Source of the DNA: JBBDSJ01 sp040905025
Lineage (GTDB): Bacteria > Pseudomonadota > Gammaproteobacteria > Methylohalomonadales > Methylohalomonadaceae
DNA length: 64,000 bases
Direction of reading: 5' to 3'
NCBI GenBank assembly: GCA_040905025.1
Contig: JBBDSJ010000148.1
Location: 1 to 64,000 of the forward strand
This document shows, one piece after another, positions 53,125 through 61,242 of this stretch. Position numbers and translations under genes: made by a program. The first letter of the stretch is position 1, and each line of letters opens with the position of its first letter. The notes beneath the pieces are model-generated. The model was not told the origin of the DNA and made no database searches. It saw nothing but the letters and a program-made list of their open reading frames with translations.

Positions 53125-54282
53125 TCAGCGAATAGCGCCGACCGGATCCACCAGACGCTGGTATTCGGCGATGGCAAAACGGTCAGTCATGCCCGCAATA
53201 TAATCGGCCACCGCGCGTGCCTGACCGGCCTGGCCATGACTGGCAGCAGCGGCAGTAATCCGCAGTTGAACTGTGCGAGGCAACAGCAGACTGTCGGCAT
53301 GATAGGCTTCAAACAGCGTGGTAATAATGCGTGCCGCCTTGTGTGTCATCCGGTGTACGCGGTAATCATGGTAAAGGTGCTCATGCAAAAAATTCTTTAA
53401 TGCAAGATTACGTGTACGCATTGCCGGGCTGAGCGTAATCAGCGGTGTACCGGCATTACGAGCTTCGGCAATAGCGGCCGGATTATGTTCAGCAATCCGT
53501 GCCCGGCTGTATTCAATCAGATCACTGACCAGTTCATTAATCATGCGCCGGATTACTTCATGCACAAGACGTTTACGTGGCAAATCCGGCCAGCGCCCTA
53601 CGACTTCGGCGTGCACATCGGCAAACATTTCAACACTGCAAAGTTGTTCAACCTCGATAAAGCCGGCACGAATACCATCATCAACGTCATGATTGTTATA
53701 GGCAATGGCATCGGCAATGTTCGCGAGCTGTGCTTCCAGACCCGGTTGCGTACCATCGATGAACCGCTGTGCTACCGGTCCCAGATCAGCTGCATGCTCT
53801 GGTGGGCAGTGTTTAAGAATGCCCTCGCGGGTTTCAAAAGTCAGGTTAAGCCCGTTGAATTCTGCATACTTTTCTTCCAGCTTGTCGACCACACGCAAGG
53901 ATTGCAGATTATGCTCAAAGCCACCGTAATCCGCCATGCAACGGCTCAGGGCATCCTGCCCGGCATGGCCAAAGGGCGTGTGGCCAAGATCGTGGGCAAG
54001 ACAGATAGCTTCAGTCAGGTCTTCATTGAGTTGCAATGCGCGGGCAATGGTACGGCCAATCTGGGCCACTTCAATTGAGTGCGTAAGCCGGGTACGAAAC
54101 ATGTCACCCTCATGGTTCACGAAGACCTGGGTCTTGTATTCCAGCCGGCGAAATGCAGCAGAATGCACAATACGATCGCGATCCCGCTGATACGGACTGC
54201 GATAGGCGGATTCTGGCTCATGAACCCTGCGGCCCAAAGAATTGTCAGCCGTGACCGCATAAACCGCCAGAGATCCCATCAT
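53125..54282 (-). CDS. dgt: Deoxyguanosinetriphosphate triphosphohydrolase-like protein
   Basis: A 385-residue HD-superfamily enzyme that removes triphosphate from dNTPs. Metal ligands are seen in RLTHSIEVAQIGR (His), LAHDLGHTPFGHAGQDAL (HD plus two His) and ANIADAIAYNNHDVDDG (Asp). The N-terminal ESAYRSPYQRDRDRIVHSAAFRRLEYKTQV is typical of this family. It starts 46 bases after aroB on the same strand, so it probably ends an aroK-aroB-dgt operon. One of the first two Met codons is the start. Confidence 0.93.
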   Translation of the reverse strand: MMGSLAVYAVTADNSLGRRVHEPESAYRSPYQRDRDRIVHSAAFRRLEYKTQVFVNHEGDMFRTRLTHSIEVAQIGRTIARALQLNEDLTEAICLAHDLGHTPFGHAGQDALSRCMADYGGFEHNLQSLRVVDKLEEKYAEFNGLNLTFETREGILKHCPPEHAADLGPVAQRFIDGTQPGLEAQLANIADAIAYNNHDVDDGIRAGFIEVEQLCSVEMFADVHAEVVGRWPDLPRKRLVHEVIRRMINELVSDLIEYSRARIAEHNPAAIAEARNAGTPLITLSPAMRTRNLALKNFLHEHLYHDYRVHRMTHKAARIITTLFEAYHADSLLLPRTVQLRITAAAASHGQAGQARAVADYIAGMTDRFAIAEYQRLVDPVGAIR

Positions 54283-54328
54283 GACCAGGCTTTTGCCAAC
54301 AGTTGCCGCTTAAAGCTGTTGCTGGGCA

Positions 54329-55414
54329 TCAGGCTGATCCACAGAAATGCTCAAGCGTGGCGGTAAGCGCTGCTGGCGGATACTTGTCAGTCAATACCGC
54401 TTTACCCAGTGCCTCAAGCAACACCAGAAAGACCACACCATCACGCGCCTTTTTATCCACCTGCATGTGTTGCTGCATTGTAGCAACACTGGCCTGCATG
54501 GGCGGGACAACAGGCAAACCGGCGGCAAGTAATAATGTCTTGATTCTGTCCACATCCGCAGTCGCCAGCCAGCCAAGACGCGCAGATAAATCTGCCGCCA
54601 TCAGCATGCCCGTTGCAACCGCCTCACCATGCAACCAGTCACGATACTGCAATGTCGTTTCAATAGCGTGGCCAAATGTATGGCCAAGATTCAGCAGGGC
54701 GCGTTGATTTGCTTCACGCTCATCAGCAGCCACAACATCAGCCTTGTTCTGACAGGAACGCTCTATCGCAAAGGTCAATGCAGCATTATCGCGCGCGCAC
54801 AGTGCAGTCATATTCTGTTCAAGCCATTGCAAAAAATCCGGGTCGCGAATCAGACCATACTTGATTACTTCAGCCAGACCGGCTGCCAGTTCACGTTCCG
54901 GCAATGTTGTCAGTACATCTGTATCCGCAAGAACGACACGCGGTTGATGAAATGCGCCTACCATGTTCTTGCCCAGGCGATGATTCACAGCGGTTTTACC
55001 ACCCACCGAAGAATCCACCTGGGCCAGCAGGGTAGTGGGTATCTGGATAAAATCCACCCCACGCTGGTAACAGGCCGCAGTAAATCCGACCAGATCACCA
55101 ATGACACCACCGCCCAGCGCGATCAGGGTGCAGTTGCGACTGAAACGATGTTCAAGCAAGTAGCCGGTGATCTGCTCCAGATTGCCCAGGTTTTTTTGTG
55201 CTTCGCCATCGGGCAAGACCAGGGTTTCAGTCTGGTAATCAGTCAATCCGGCCAGCAGGATCGGCAGATACAATGGTGCAACAATTTCATTACTAACGAC
55301 CAGTATCTGGCGGCCATGAATATGCGGATGCAACAAATCTGGCTGGCGCAACAGGCCTGAGCCAATATGGATCGGGTAACTGCGATCAGCCAGTTCAACA
55401 TTCAGGGTTTTCAT
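54329..55414 (-). CDS. aroB: 3-dehydroquinate synthase
   Basis: A 361-residue enzyme that cyclises DAHP to 3-dehydroquinate in the shikimate pathway, using NAD+ and a divalent metal. GGGVIGDLVGFTAACYQRGVDFIQIPTTLLAQVDSSVGGKTAVNH is the family core (~100-145), and metal-ligand His residues lie in NLGHTFGHAIE and LHGEAVATGM. It begins 9 bases after aroK, so it is co-transcribed. Confidence 0.97.
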   Translation of the reverse strand: MKTLNVELADRSYPIHIGSGLLRQPDLLHPHIHGRQILVVSNEIVAPLYLPILLAGLTDYQTETLVLPDGEAQKNLGNLEQITGYLLEHRFSRNCTLIALGGGVIGDLVGFTAACYQRGVDFIQIPTTLLAQVDSSVGGKTAVNHRLGKNMVGAFHQPRVVLADTDVLTTLPERELAAGLAEVIKYGLIRDPDFLQWLEQNMTALCARDNAALTFAIERSCQNKADVVAADEREANQRALLNLGHTFGHAIETTLQYRDWLHGEAVATGMLMAADLSARLGWLATADVDRIKTLLLAAGLPVVPPMQASVATMQQHMQVDKKARDGVVFLVLLEALGKAVLTDKYPPAALTATLEHFCGSA

Positions 55415-55423
55415 ACAATTCTT

Positions 55424-55969
55424 CTATATTTCAGTCTGTAGCTTTTTACAGATGGCATTCACAGACCGCCTCACTGTAAGTCGGTCGGTATCAATGGTCA
55501 AATCAGCCAGGTCACGATACAGCACATCGCGCTCGGCAAGTAATTCACGGATGCGTCCAAGCCGATCCGGCGTCTGCAGCAACGGCCGATGCTGGTCATG
55601 AATAGTCCGTTCCAGCAATTGTTCCGGATTTGCCCGCAGATAAACAACCAGTCCGCGTTCGGCCAGCAATGCACGATTATCCGGATCCAGCACGGCGCCA
55701 CCGCCAGTTGCCAGTACAATCGAATCCAGCGCTGTCAGTTCATCGAGCACCTGCCGCTCACGGCGTCTGAAACCCTCTTCGCCTTCAAACTCGAATATCA
55801 GCGGGATATCAACGCCTGTACGCGCTTCAATTGTCTGGTCGCTGTCATGGAATTCCCGCTGTAAGCGTTTGGCGAGCTGCCGACCCACTGTGGATTTACC
55901 CACCCCCATCGGTCCCACCAGAAAAATACTGGCACCGGAGTCGGTTTGTGTCTGTGCTGATTCAGTCAT
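55424..55969 (-). CDS. aroK: Shikimate kinase
   Basis: A 181-residue kinase that phosphorylates shikimate at O3 with ATP. The P-loop is GPMGVGKST (19-27); substrate-binding residues are in FHDSDQTIEARTG; ATGGGAVL and the lid Arg in RPLLQTPDRLGRI fit the family. It lies between the pilQ terminator and aroB, as in Pseudomonas, where aroK also follows pilQ. Confidence 0.96.
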   Translation of the reverse strand: MTESAQTQTDSGASIFLVGPMGVGKSTVGRQLAKRLQREFHDSDQTIEARTGVDIPLIFEFEGEEGFRRRERQVLDELTALDSIVLATGGGAVLDPDNRALLAERGLVVYLRANPEQLLERTIHDQHRPLLQTPDRLGRIRELLAERDVLYRDLADLTIDTDRLTVRRSVNAICKKLQTEI

Positions 55970-56019
55970 GGTTCTGCCAGTTTACCGGTTTCCAATGAAC
56001 AAATTGAGATCCCTGTACA

Positions 56020-56053
56020 AACAAAAACGGCGCACCCCGGTTGAGGTGCGCCG
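56020..56053 (-). terminator. Rho-independent terminator after pilQ
   Basis: CGGCGCACC (56028-56036) and GGTGCGCCG (56045-56053) form a perfect 9-base stem with an 8-base loop; on the minus strand it is followed by TTTTTG. It ends the pilMNOPQ transcript before aroK. Confidence 0.85.
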
Positions 56054-56091
56054 CCATTAAAACAATACGCGCAGGTCGTGAAGCTATGACA

Positions 56092-58242
56092 TTAAATGCG
56101 TACTTCCTCTTTAAGTATCTTTGGTGTGACAAAGATCAGCAGTTCGGTGCGTGAACTTTCGACACCTGTGCGCCGGAACAACGCGCCCAGATAAGGCAAA
56201 TCACCAAAGAAAGGCACCCGATCTGACTGCTGCCGCTCGACCTGGGTATATATACCACCGAGTACCACCGTTTCGCCGTTATCGACCAGCACCTGGGTAC
56301 TCACGGAACGGGTGTTGATTGGCGGCACGCCGAGCACTTCAGGTGACCCGCGGGTATCCTGATTGACCGTCAAGTCCAGCATGATCCGATCATCCGGCGT
56401 AATCTGCGGTGTTACGCGCAAGGCCAGTACAGCCTTTTTAAATGCTACTGTAGTCGCACCACTCGATGACGCTTCCTGAAAGGGAATTTCAACGCCGGAC
56501 TCGATAATCGCTTCGCGCTGGTTGGCCGTGATCACGCGTGGACTGGCAATATCCTCACCACGACCTTCAGCCAGTAATGCTGACAGTTCCAGCTGCAACA
56601 GATACGAGCCAATACGGCCAACGGCAAGGCCCAGCGCACCGGCCGGATTGGTCACCGGCAAGCTGACAATATAGTTTTCCAGTCCATCCGTATTAAATGA
56701 CGTGGTGCCGTCGAAATCAGTATCGCCCGGAATCCCGCCACCAGCCACACCAAACAGATTGTCGCTTGAAGTCCCGCCTGTCAGTGTTGTGTTACGGCTA
56801 TACCCGAATTTGACACCCAGATCCTTGGCAAAGGTTTCGTCAGCATTCACAATGCGCGATTCGATCAAGACCTGTTTTACCGGTATATCCAGTTTTGCCA
56901 CCATGCTGCGAATACTCTGCAGACTTGATGATGTATCACGGATGATTAATGTATTGGTGCGTTGATCGACCGTAACTTCACCACGTTCAGACATCAGGTT
57001 GCTGGACTCTGCCTTGATCAGGTTCGCCAACTCTTCTGCCTTTGCATAATTGATCTGCACAAACTCGGTACGCAATGGCTCAAGATCCGAGATTTGTTGC
57101 TGCGCTTCAAGCTCAAGTCTTTCCTGGGCAGCAATCTCTTCCTGGGGCGCGACCATAATCACATTACCGGACTGCCGCATACCCAGGCCCTTCGATTTGA
57201 GAATAATATCCAGCGCCTGATCCCACGGTACATTCTTCAAACGCAGGGTAATATTGCCTGTGACTGCATCGCTGGCCACCATATTCAGTTCAGTGAAATC
57301 AGCGATCAACTGCAGCACAGCACGTACTTCAATATTCTGGAAATTTAATGACAATCGTTCACCGGTATAACCAAATTCATCCTTGCGCTGCAGTTCCTTT
57401 TCTTCCGGCGTTAGCGGTTTGACTTCTATCGTAAATGTTTCATTGGCCTGATAGGCAAGATGGTCATAATCCGCTGTTGCCATGTTGATAACCATGCGTG
57501 TACCACCGGAATGCGGCCGCGTATCAATTTCCTTGACCGGTGTAGCAAAGTCGAGCACATCAAGACGCCGATTCAGATGTTCCGGCAATCCGGCGTCGAG
57601 AAAATCGACAACCACCTTGCCGCCCTGTTCGGTCATGTTCACACCGGTTGCTGGATCACCTAGTGTAATAATAATCCGGCCTTCGCCCTGCTCACCACGA
57701 CGAAAATCTACGTTTTCCAGGCTCGCGCCTGCAGCAGTGCTACTGCTACGTTGGGCCTGAGTCGTCTGCACAGTCGAGCTGCGCACCGGCGCTTCAGGAC
57801 TCGCACTCTCAATTGTAACAACGACTGAGTTGCCTGAAGTCTTGACTTCATACGGCACCATCTGCAGCAGATTCAGTACCACACGTGTACGGCCACCGGC
57901 TTCAACAGCCGATACACTGTCAGCACGACCAATACCAATTGATCTGGTCTTCTCATCCAGATTCAGACTGGTGCCAGGAAAATCGAGAGCAATCCGCGCA
58001 GGATTATCAATTGTAAAATGCATCGGATCGGCGCCCAATGGCTCGGACAATTCAATATTCACCTGGACGCGATCACCTGGCAACGCCGAGAAGTCAATCT
58101 TGTCGAGTGTCTGTGCATGAGCCTGGGTCATCGGCAAGCACAGCATCGCCAACAGGATCGACAATTTGTATCCCCAGTGCTGCCCGAGCAACCAAGAGTA
58201 TTTGGTTATTACTTGGCGCGTGTACATGATTACTTCCCCCAT
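56092..58242 (-). CDS. pilQ: Type IV pilus secretin PilQ
   Basis: A 716-residue outer-membrane secretin. A signal peptide (cleavage near AHA, ~residue 44) is followed by two AMIN domains (~45-270), an STN/N0 domain (LSLNFQNIEVRAVLQLIADF), an N1 domain (FVQINYAKAEELANLI) and the secretin core (~480-710: VLIESRIV, GRGEDIASPRVITANQREAIIESGVEIPF, VVLGGIYTQ). It forms the pore for the pilus. The N-terminal MGEVIMYTRQ leaves a choice of two start codons; the second Met (residue 6) may be the true one. Last gene of pilMNOPQ. Confidence 0.95.
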   Translation of the reverse strand: MGEVIMYTRQVITKYSWLLGQHWGYKLSILLAMLCLPMTQAHAQTLDKIDFSALPGDRVQVNIELSEPLGADPMHFTIDNPARIALDFPGTSLNLDEKTRSIGIGRADSVSAVEAGGRTRVVLNLLQMVPYEVKTSGNSVVVTIESASPEAPVRSSTVQTTQAQRSSSTAAGASLENVDFRRGEQGEGRIIITLGDPATGVNMTEQGGKVVVDFLDAGLPEHLNRRLDVLDFATPVKEIDTRPHSGGTRMVINMATADYDHLAYQANETFTIEVKPLTPEEKELQRKDEFGYTGERLSLNFQNIEVRAVLQLIADFTELNMVASDAVTGNITLRLKNVPWDQALDIILKSKGLGMRQSGNVIMVAPQEEIAAQERLELEAQQQISDLEPLRTEFVQINYAKAEELANLIKAESSNLMSERGEVTVDQRTNTLIIRDTSSSLQSIRSMVAKLDIPVKQVLIESRIVNADETFAKDLGVKFGYSRNTTLTGGTSSDNLFGVAGGGIPGDTDFDGTTSFNTDGLENYIVSLPVTNPAGALGLAVGRIGSYLLQLELSALLAEGRGEDIASPRVITANQREAIIESGVEIPFQEASSSGATTVAFKKAVLALRVTPQITPDDRIMLDLTVNQDTRGSPEVLGVPPINTRSVSTQVLVDNGETVVLGGIYTQVERQQSDRVPFFGDLPYLGALFRRTGVESSRTELLIFVTPKILKEEVRI

Positions 58243-58249
58243 CGGGTTT

Positions 58250-58831
58250 TTATTCTATAGCCAGTGCGATTGCTGCTGCACGTTCCTGCCAGCGACCTTC
58301 GCCATCTTTAACGATTTCTCTGAGTTCAATTCTGTCTTCAAAGATATCCGTAATCTTGCCAACATTGGTGCCCAGATAGTTACCTACCTGGACTCGATGT
58401 ACGACCCCATCCGGATCACGGATAATGGCCCAGTTATCTGAACCATCTTCGAGTGTACCCACCATCCGCAGACTGTCGAGTTCGAATCTTTCCAGCTCTT
58501 CACGATTACGATCGCGCAATTCGCGTTCCATCTCGGCAGTCAGGCCGGCGTCATCATCTACAACCTCGGATGCAGATTGTTGATAGAACAAATTAAACGG
58601 ACTGCGGGCATTTGCCATCCCGGATTCATAACTGTAAGCCTGATAAGGCTTGATTTCCGGCAGCGGCTCAATACGACCGCCGGGGCGCGCCAACGTGTCT
58701 TCAATATAACCTTCCAGGTCGCCCATGTTGCGTGACACACAGCCGCCCAGACCAGTCAGACTGGCAGCCAATACTACCAACATGGCGCGGGATGCTATGT
58801 TCATCTGTAATTCGCGCGGCATCATTTTCAT
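58250..58831 (-). CDS. pilP: Type IV pilus lipoprotein PilP
   Basis: A 193-residue lipoprotein with signal and lipobox (TGLGGC, Cys ~31). The later 'MRMVGTLEDGSDNWAIIRDPDGVVHRVQVGNYLGTNVGKI' type segment is the HR-domain that binds PilQ; here it reads LRMVGTLEDGSDNWAII. It links the inner-membrane PilNO complex to the secretin. The start at 58831 overlaps the pilO stop by four bases (ATGA), which supports it over later Met codons. Confidence 0.94.
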   Translation of the reverse strand: MKMMPRELQMNIASRAMLVVLAASLTGLGGCVSRNMGDLEGYIEDTLARPGGRIEPLPEIKPYQAYSYESGMANARSPFNLFYQQSASEVVDDDAGLTAEMERELRDRNREELERFELDSLRMVGTLEDGSDNWAIIRDPDGVVHRVQVGNYLGTNVGKITDIFEDRIELREIVKDGEGRWQERAAAIALAIE

Positions 58832-59418
58832 TCTGCTAGCTCTTCTTCTTCCAGTGCCCGGTACGTCTTGGCAACGGCATTCATTATCAGCATGTCGCCG
58901 TCTGCACGATCAATCTTGATGTCATGGGTTGTCACGATTCGTGGTAAAGCCGCGATCCCACTGACAAATTCACCGAATTCGTGGTAATCGCCCGTAACAC
59001 GTATTTCAATGGGCAATTCTGCATAAAATTCAGACGGGATTTCATTACCCGGCTTGAAAAGCTCAAACTCAAGCCCGGCACTCAAGCCTGTTTGTGAAAT
59101 ATCAACCAGCAGACCTGCTACTTCGGTCTGGTTTGGCAACTGCCGCAACATGTCACCAAAAGTCTGCTCCATTTCCACCATCTGCTGCTTCAGGGCTTCC
59201 AGATTTGCCGCCTTGGTCTGTTTGGTTTCGAAGCTCTGGCGTAATTCCTGTTCCTTCAACTCCACAGACGCCAATTCAGTCCGTTGCTTGGTGGTGTCGT
59301 AGTGCCAGGCTGCATATAAAATTGCTGCACACACAATGACTATCAAACCAGCCTTGGCCGGCAATGGCCAACCACCGATGTTGTTCGGGTCAAGATTTTT
59401 AAGTTCTTCGAGGTTCAT
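58828..59418 (-). CDS. pilO: Type IV pilus inner-membrane protein PilO
   Basis: A 196-residue protein with one membrane segment (~24-42), a coiled coil (~50-90) and a ferredoxin-like periplasmic domain (~100-190; LLVDISQTGLSAGLEFELFKPG, LPIEIRVTGDYHEFGEFVSGIA). It pairs with PilN to align the pilus machine. It overlaps pilN and pilP by four bases each. Confidence 0.95.
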   Translation of the reverse strand: MNLEELKNLDPNNIGGWPLPAKAGLIVIVCAAILYAAWHYDTTKQRTELASVELKEQELRQSFETKQTKAANLEALKQQMVEMEQTFGDMLRQLPNQTEVAGLLVDISQTGLSAGLEFELFKPGNEIPSEFYAELPIEIRVTGDYHEFGEFVSGIAALPRIVTTHDIKIDRADGDMLIMNAVAKTYRALEEEELAE

Positions 59419-59987
59419 GCCTCGTCCTCATTTTCACCGGAAACCTTTGGTGTTTTTTGACTGAAGCGTAATGTGAAATTACTGATCCGCGTACCTTCAG
59501 CAGTCTCGGCCTGGATAATGTCAAGCTTGGGGTTGCCAAGCCATTCGGAACTTTCCAGGTTCCGCATGAACGATGAGACGCGGGCATTCGACTGGGCGAC
59601 ACCATTAATGGTGATGTTGCTCTTGCTTTGCTGAACGCTGGTTACACTGACCCCGTCTGGCAAGCTATTTACCAGTTCGTCAAACAAGCGCACAATCAAC
59701 GGCCGGTTGGTCTGCAATTGTTCAATAGCGCGCATGCGTGCCAGCAAGCGTGCTTTTTCACGCTCAAGTTCTTCAATTTCCTTGATGCGCTTGTCCAGCT
59801 TTACAATTTCATCTTGCAGGCGCTGGTTGCGATCATTCTGGAAATCAATTTTCTGGCTATAGAAGTAATGTACGCCACCCCAGATCAATAACACTCCAAC
59901 AACAGCCGCGCCCAATATCACAAAAAATTCGGTCTGCCGCTGTTTGCGCAGTTCATCGCGCCATGGTAACAGGTTAATTCTGGCCAT
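59415..59987 (-). CDS. pilN: Type IV pilus inner-membrane protein PilN
   Basis: A 190-residue protein. The N-terminal MARINLLPWRDELRKQRQ is the conserved peptide that binds PilM. A single membrane segment (~22-43), a coiled coil (~45-85) and a small periplasmic domain follow. It shares its first base region with the pilM stop and overlaps pilO by four bases. Confidence 0.96.
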   Translation of the reverse strand: MARINLLPWRDELRKQRQTEFFVILGAAVVGVLLIWGGVHYFYSQKIDFQNDRNQRLQDEIVKLDKRIKEIEELEREKARLLARMRAIEQLQTNRPLIVRLFDELVNSLPDGVSVTSVQQSKSNITINGVAQSNARVSSFMRNLESSEWLGNPKLDIIQAETAEGTRISNFTLRFSQKTPKVSGENEDEA

Positions 59988-61048
59988 CAGTCAAAACTCC
60001 GTAACGCAAGCCCGCAACTTACCAGCATGGCTGGTCCATCATTGGCAAGAATTTGAGCCGGGATACGTGATGACACGGCCATATTGGCGAACGGATTGGC
60101 TACAGATACCGGCAGACCAAGCTTGGCTTCCACAACTTCGGCGATGCCCGGAATAGAGGCACACCCGCCAGCCAGAAACAGATGATCAATATTTCCGATT
60201 TGACTGGAGGAGAAGAAAAATTGCTGCGCCCGACTGATTTGCTGCGCCATTGATTCCTTGAATGGTTCCAGAACTTCCGGCACATAGTTATCTGGCAACT
60301 CGCCGTGACGTTTGGCATGTCCAGCTTCTTCATAAGACAAGCCGTAACGGCGTTGAATCTCTTCCGTCAGCTGGCTGCCGCCAAACGCCTGTTCGCGCGA
60401 ATAAACGATCTTCTGGTTTTCCAGCACGCTGAAGGTTGTGATTGTGGCGCCGACATCGGCAATAGCAATAACCTTGTCTTCACCGCCGCCCTCCAGAGCT
60501 TCCGCCAGCAGTTTCACTGTATTCTCAAGCGCGAATGCTTCCACATCTATGACTTTTGCATTCAGGCCGCCAAGTTCCAATGCTGCCACCCGTACATCGA
60601 CGTTATCGCTGCGTGAAGCAGCAAGCAGCACATCGACGCGCTCGGTAGTGTTGGCGCTGGGACCCAGCACTTCATAGTCCATGCTGACTTCTTCAAGCGG
60701 GAACGGTATATATTGATCGGCTTCAATCTGCAGCTGATTGCCAAGCTCATCGTCATTGAGCTCGGCCGGCATATTGATTACTTTGGTGATGACTGCAGAA
60801 CCGGCAACTGCGGCTGCAGCTTGTTTGGATTTACAGCCGGCTTTCTTGACCGCACGGCCAATGGCCTCGCCGACAGCGTCAACATCAGATATATTCTTAT
60901 CCACCACGGAATTCGATGGTAGTGGCTCGACTGCATAGCTTTCCACCCGGTATCGGCTCCCGCTGCGGCTTAACTCAAGCAGCTTGACGGCGGTCGCACT
61001 GATATCTATACCGACCAGTGGAATTGATTTTTTCCGAAAGAGCGGCAC
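59987..61048 (-). CDS. pilM: Type IV pilus assembly ATPase-like protein PilM
   Basis: A 353-residue cytoplasmic actin-like protein (FtsA fold). VGIDISATAVKLLELSR at the N-terminus, IADVGATITTFSVLEN in the middle and LFLAGGCASIPGIAEVVE near the end are the nucleotide-binding motifs. It binds the PilN N-terminus. First gene of pilMNOPQ, divergent from mrcA. Confidence 0.96.
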   Translation of the reverse strand: MPLFRKKSIPLVGIDISATAVKLLELSRSGSRYRVESYAVEPLPSNSVVDKNISDVDAVGEAIGRAVKKAGCKSKQAAAAVAGSAVITKVINMPAELNDDELGNQLQIEADQYIPFPLEEVSMDYEVLGPSANTTERVDVLLAASRSDNVDVRVAALELGGLNAKVIDVEAFALENTVKLLAEALEGGGEDKVIAIADVGATITTFSVLENQKIVYSREQAFGGSQLTEEIQRRYGLSYEEAGHAKRHGELPDNYVPEVLEPFKESMAQQISRAQQFFFSSSQIGNIDHLFLAGGCASIPGIAEVVEAKLGLPVSVANPFANMAVSSRIPAQILANDGPAMLVSCGLALRSFD

Positions 61049-61116
61049 ACTATTTTTCCTTTTAAAGTCCGTGGTTACCCAACATTCACAGAATGGGAAT
61101 TAAGTTACGTTTTGGA

Positions 61117-61145
61117 ACTATAGCCAACGACCAGAGAAAAAACAA
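61117..61145 (-). promoter_or_regulatory. Possible promoter of pilMNOPQ
   Basis: On the minus strand TTGTTT (complement of 61140-61145) and TATAGT (complement of 61117-61122) are 17 bases apart. The start near 61110 gives a ~62-base leader. The -10 element matches 5 of 6, the -35 only 3 of 6. The 194-base region must also hold the mrcA promoter. Confidence 0.4.
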
Positions 61146-61242
61146 ATAGTTTTTTCCGAGATTTTTCAATTAACTACATAATGTTTTTAGTCAAACTTCT
61201 AACATCCCAGATATAGCGTCCCCAAAACCGGTCAAATACAAG